Shown in pieces: positions 63,617 through 64,000 of a stretch of DNA of 64,000 nt. Source of the DNA: Hyphomicrobiales bacterium (GTDB lineage Bacteria; Pseudomonadota; Alphaproteobacteria; Rhizobiales; Rhizobiaceae); the NCBI GenBank assembly GCA_900473795.1, contig UCMT01000029.1, positions 1 to 64,000 on the forward strand. Direction: 5' to 3'. The stretch's first letter is position 1, and each line of letters starts with the position of its first letter. Under the pieces are notes generated by a model. The model had not been told where the DNA came from and did no database searches. It worked only from the letters and a program-made list of their open reading frames with translations. The translations under genes and the position numbers were made by a program.

Positions 63617-64000
63617 GTGGATTTGGCGGAAAGTAAGATGGTCGAAGGAGCGATCTGCCAGCCGGGGACCACCAGCATCGAGGGCATGCCGACCCGGCTG
63701 CATTTCTTCCACGCCCATCCCGCGATCATGCTGCGCGCGCATTGGCATGCGCAGGTCGAAGTCAACTACATGATGCGAGGCTCGGTGCATTACCGCATGG
63801 CCGGCCATGATCTCAGGCTGGGCGCCGGTCAGATATGTTTGTTCTGGGGCGGGCAGCCGCACAGGATGGTCGAATCCTCCGACGATTCCCTTTATGCCGG
63901 CGCTCATCTGCCGCTGGTGCATTTCTTCCGCATGCGGCTGCCGCCGACCATCTCGGCGATGCTCATGGGCGGCGCGACGATGCTGACATCCGAGACGGAT
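63617..64000 (+). CDS. AraC-family regulator, N-terminal part, cut by window edge
   Basis: An open frame of 128 codons runs off the right edge. The visible part is a cupin-type sensing domain: RLHFFHAHPAIMLRAHWHAQ, VEVNYMMRGSVHYRM, LRLGAGQICLFWGGQPHRMV. This is typical of AraC regulators of sugar metabolism; the DNA-binding domain lies outside. A GTG at 63617 follows AAAGGGA; ATG at 63638 is the alternative. It is divergent from the fusion oxidoreductase gene. Confidence 0.75.
   Translation, partial: MDLAESKMVEGAICQPGTTSIEGMPTRLHFFHAHPAIMLRAHWHAQVEVNYMMRGSVHYRMAGHDLRLGAGQICLFWGGQPHRMVESSDDSLYAGAHLPLVHFFRMRLPPTISAMLMGGATMLTSETD

Overview
The window looks like part of a Rhizobiaceae-type alphaproteobacterial genome (Rhizobium, Agrobacterium or Sinorhizobium relatives). 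The pointers are an aapJQMP-type general amino-acid importer, a cyoABCD-SURF1 quinol oxidase operon followed by an MHS-type MFS gene, high-GC codon use, and a dense load of ABC importers and GntR, TetR and LysR regulators. No rRNA, tRNA or CRISPR array was seen. Two stretches are decayed (about 2.9-3.9 kb and 52.9-54.2 kb) and a third holds a broken gene pair (17.5-18.6 kb).

Layout. 0-9.5 kb: amino-acid metabolism and uptake (partial SDR, aminotransferase, LysR regulator, broken XRE-cupin regulator, creatinase-type fragment, glutamine amidotransferase, aapJQMP). 9.8-52.6 kb: a catabolic island with one branched-chain-type ABC importer (LivMG fusion, LivK, LivF, LivH) and two ribose-type ABC importers. 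It also carries a RutA-like FMNH2-dependent monooxygenase with flavin reductases, an FMN reductase and its own RibBA, and a carboxymuconolactone-decarboxylase-like protein. Further enzymes are two related alpha/beta hydrolase systems, two metallo-beta-lactamase-fold hydrolases, alcohol, aldehyde and hydroxyisobutyrate-type dehydrogenases, several SDRs, an old-yellow-enzyme, a Rid-superfamily protein, an SRPBCC protein and two NTF2-like proteins. 52.6-54.2 kb: remnants of an IS66 transposase, an Ohr/OsmC gene and a class III cyclase. 54.2-60.9 kb: cyoABCD-SURF1 and an MFS transporter. 61.2-64 kb: an unusual Gfo/Idh/MocA-aldo/keto reductase fusion divergent from a partial AraC regulator.

The main discovery is the regulatory wiring of the island. 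A palindromic operator, TTGACAGATT - 7 nt (GTCTGAT) - AATCTGTCAA, recurs in about eleven copies at the heads of transcription units between 11 and 46 kb. Its core fits the FadR/FCD consensus TNGTNNNACNA, and two paralogous FCD-type GntR regulators lie inside the island. A second 16-bp operator, TGTAGCGATCACTACA-like, recurs in about nine copies, four of them after a TTGACn -35-like hexamer at the same spacing ahead of a gene. It also lies just upstream of the island's TetR gene. Both operators sit together at three control regions. This implies one two-input catabolic programme over about 40 kb.

Inferred pathway: substrate import, flavin-dependent oxygenation of a cyclic (possibly N-heterocyclic) compound, hydrolysis, deamination, and oxidation of the resulting alcohol, aldehyde and hydroxyacid. 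It recalls the Rut pyrimidine pathway (RutA, RutF, RutC-like and RutD-like parts) but lacks the RutB isochorismatase-type hydrolase, so the substrate is probably different and is unknown.
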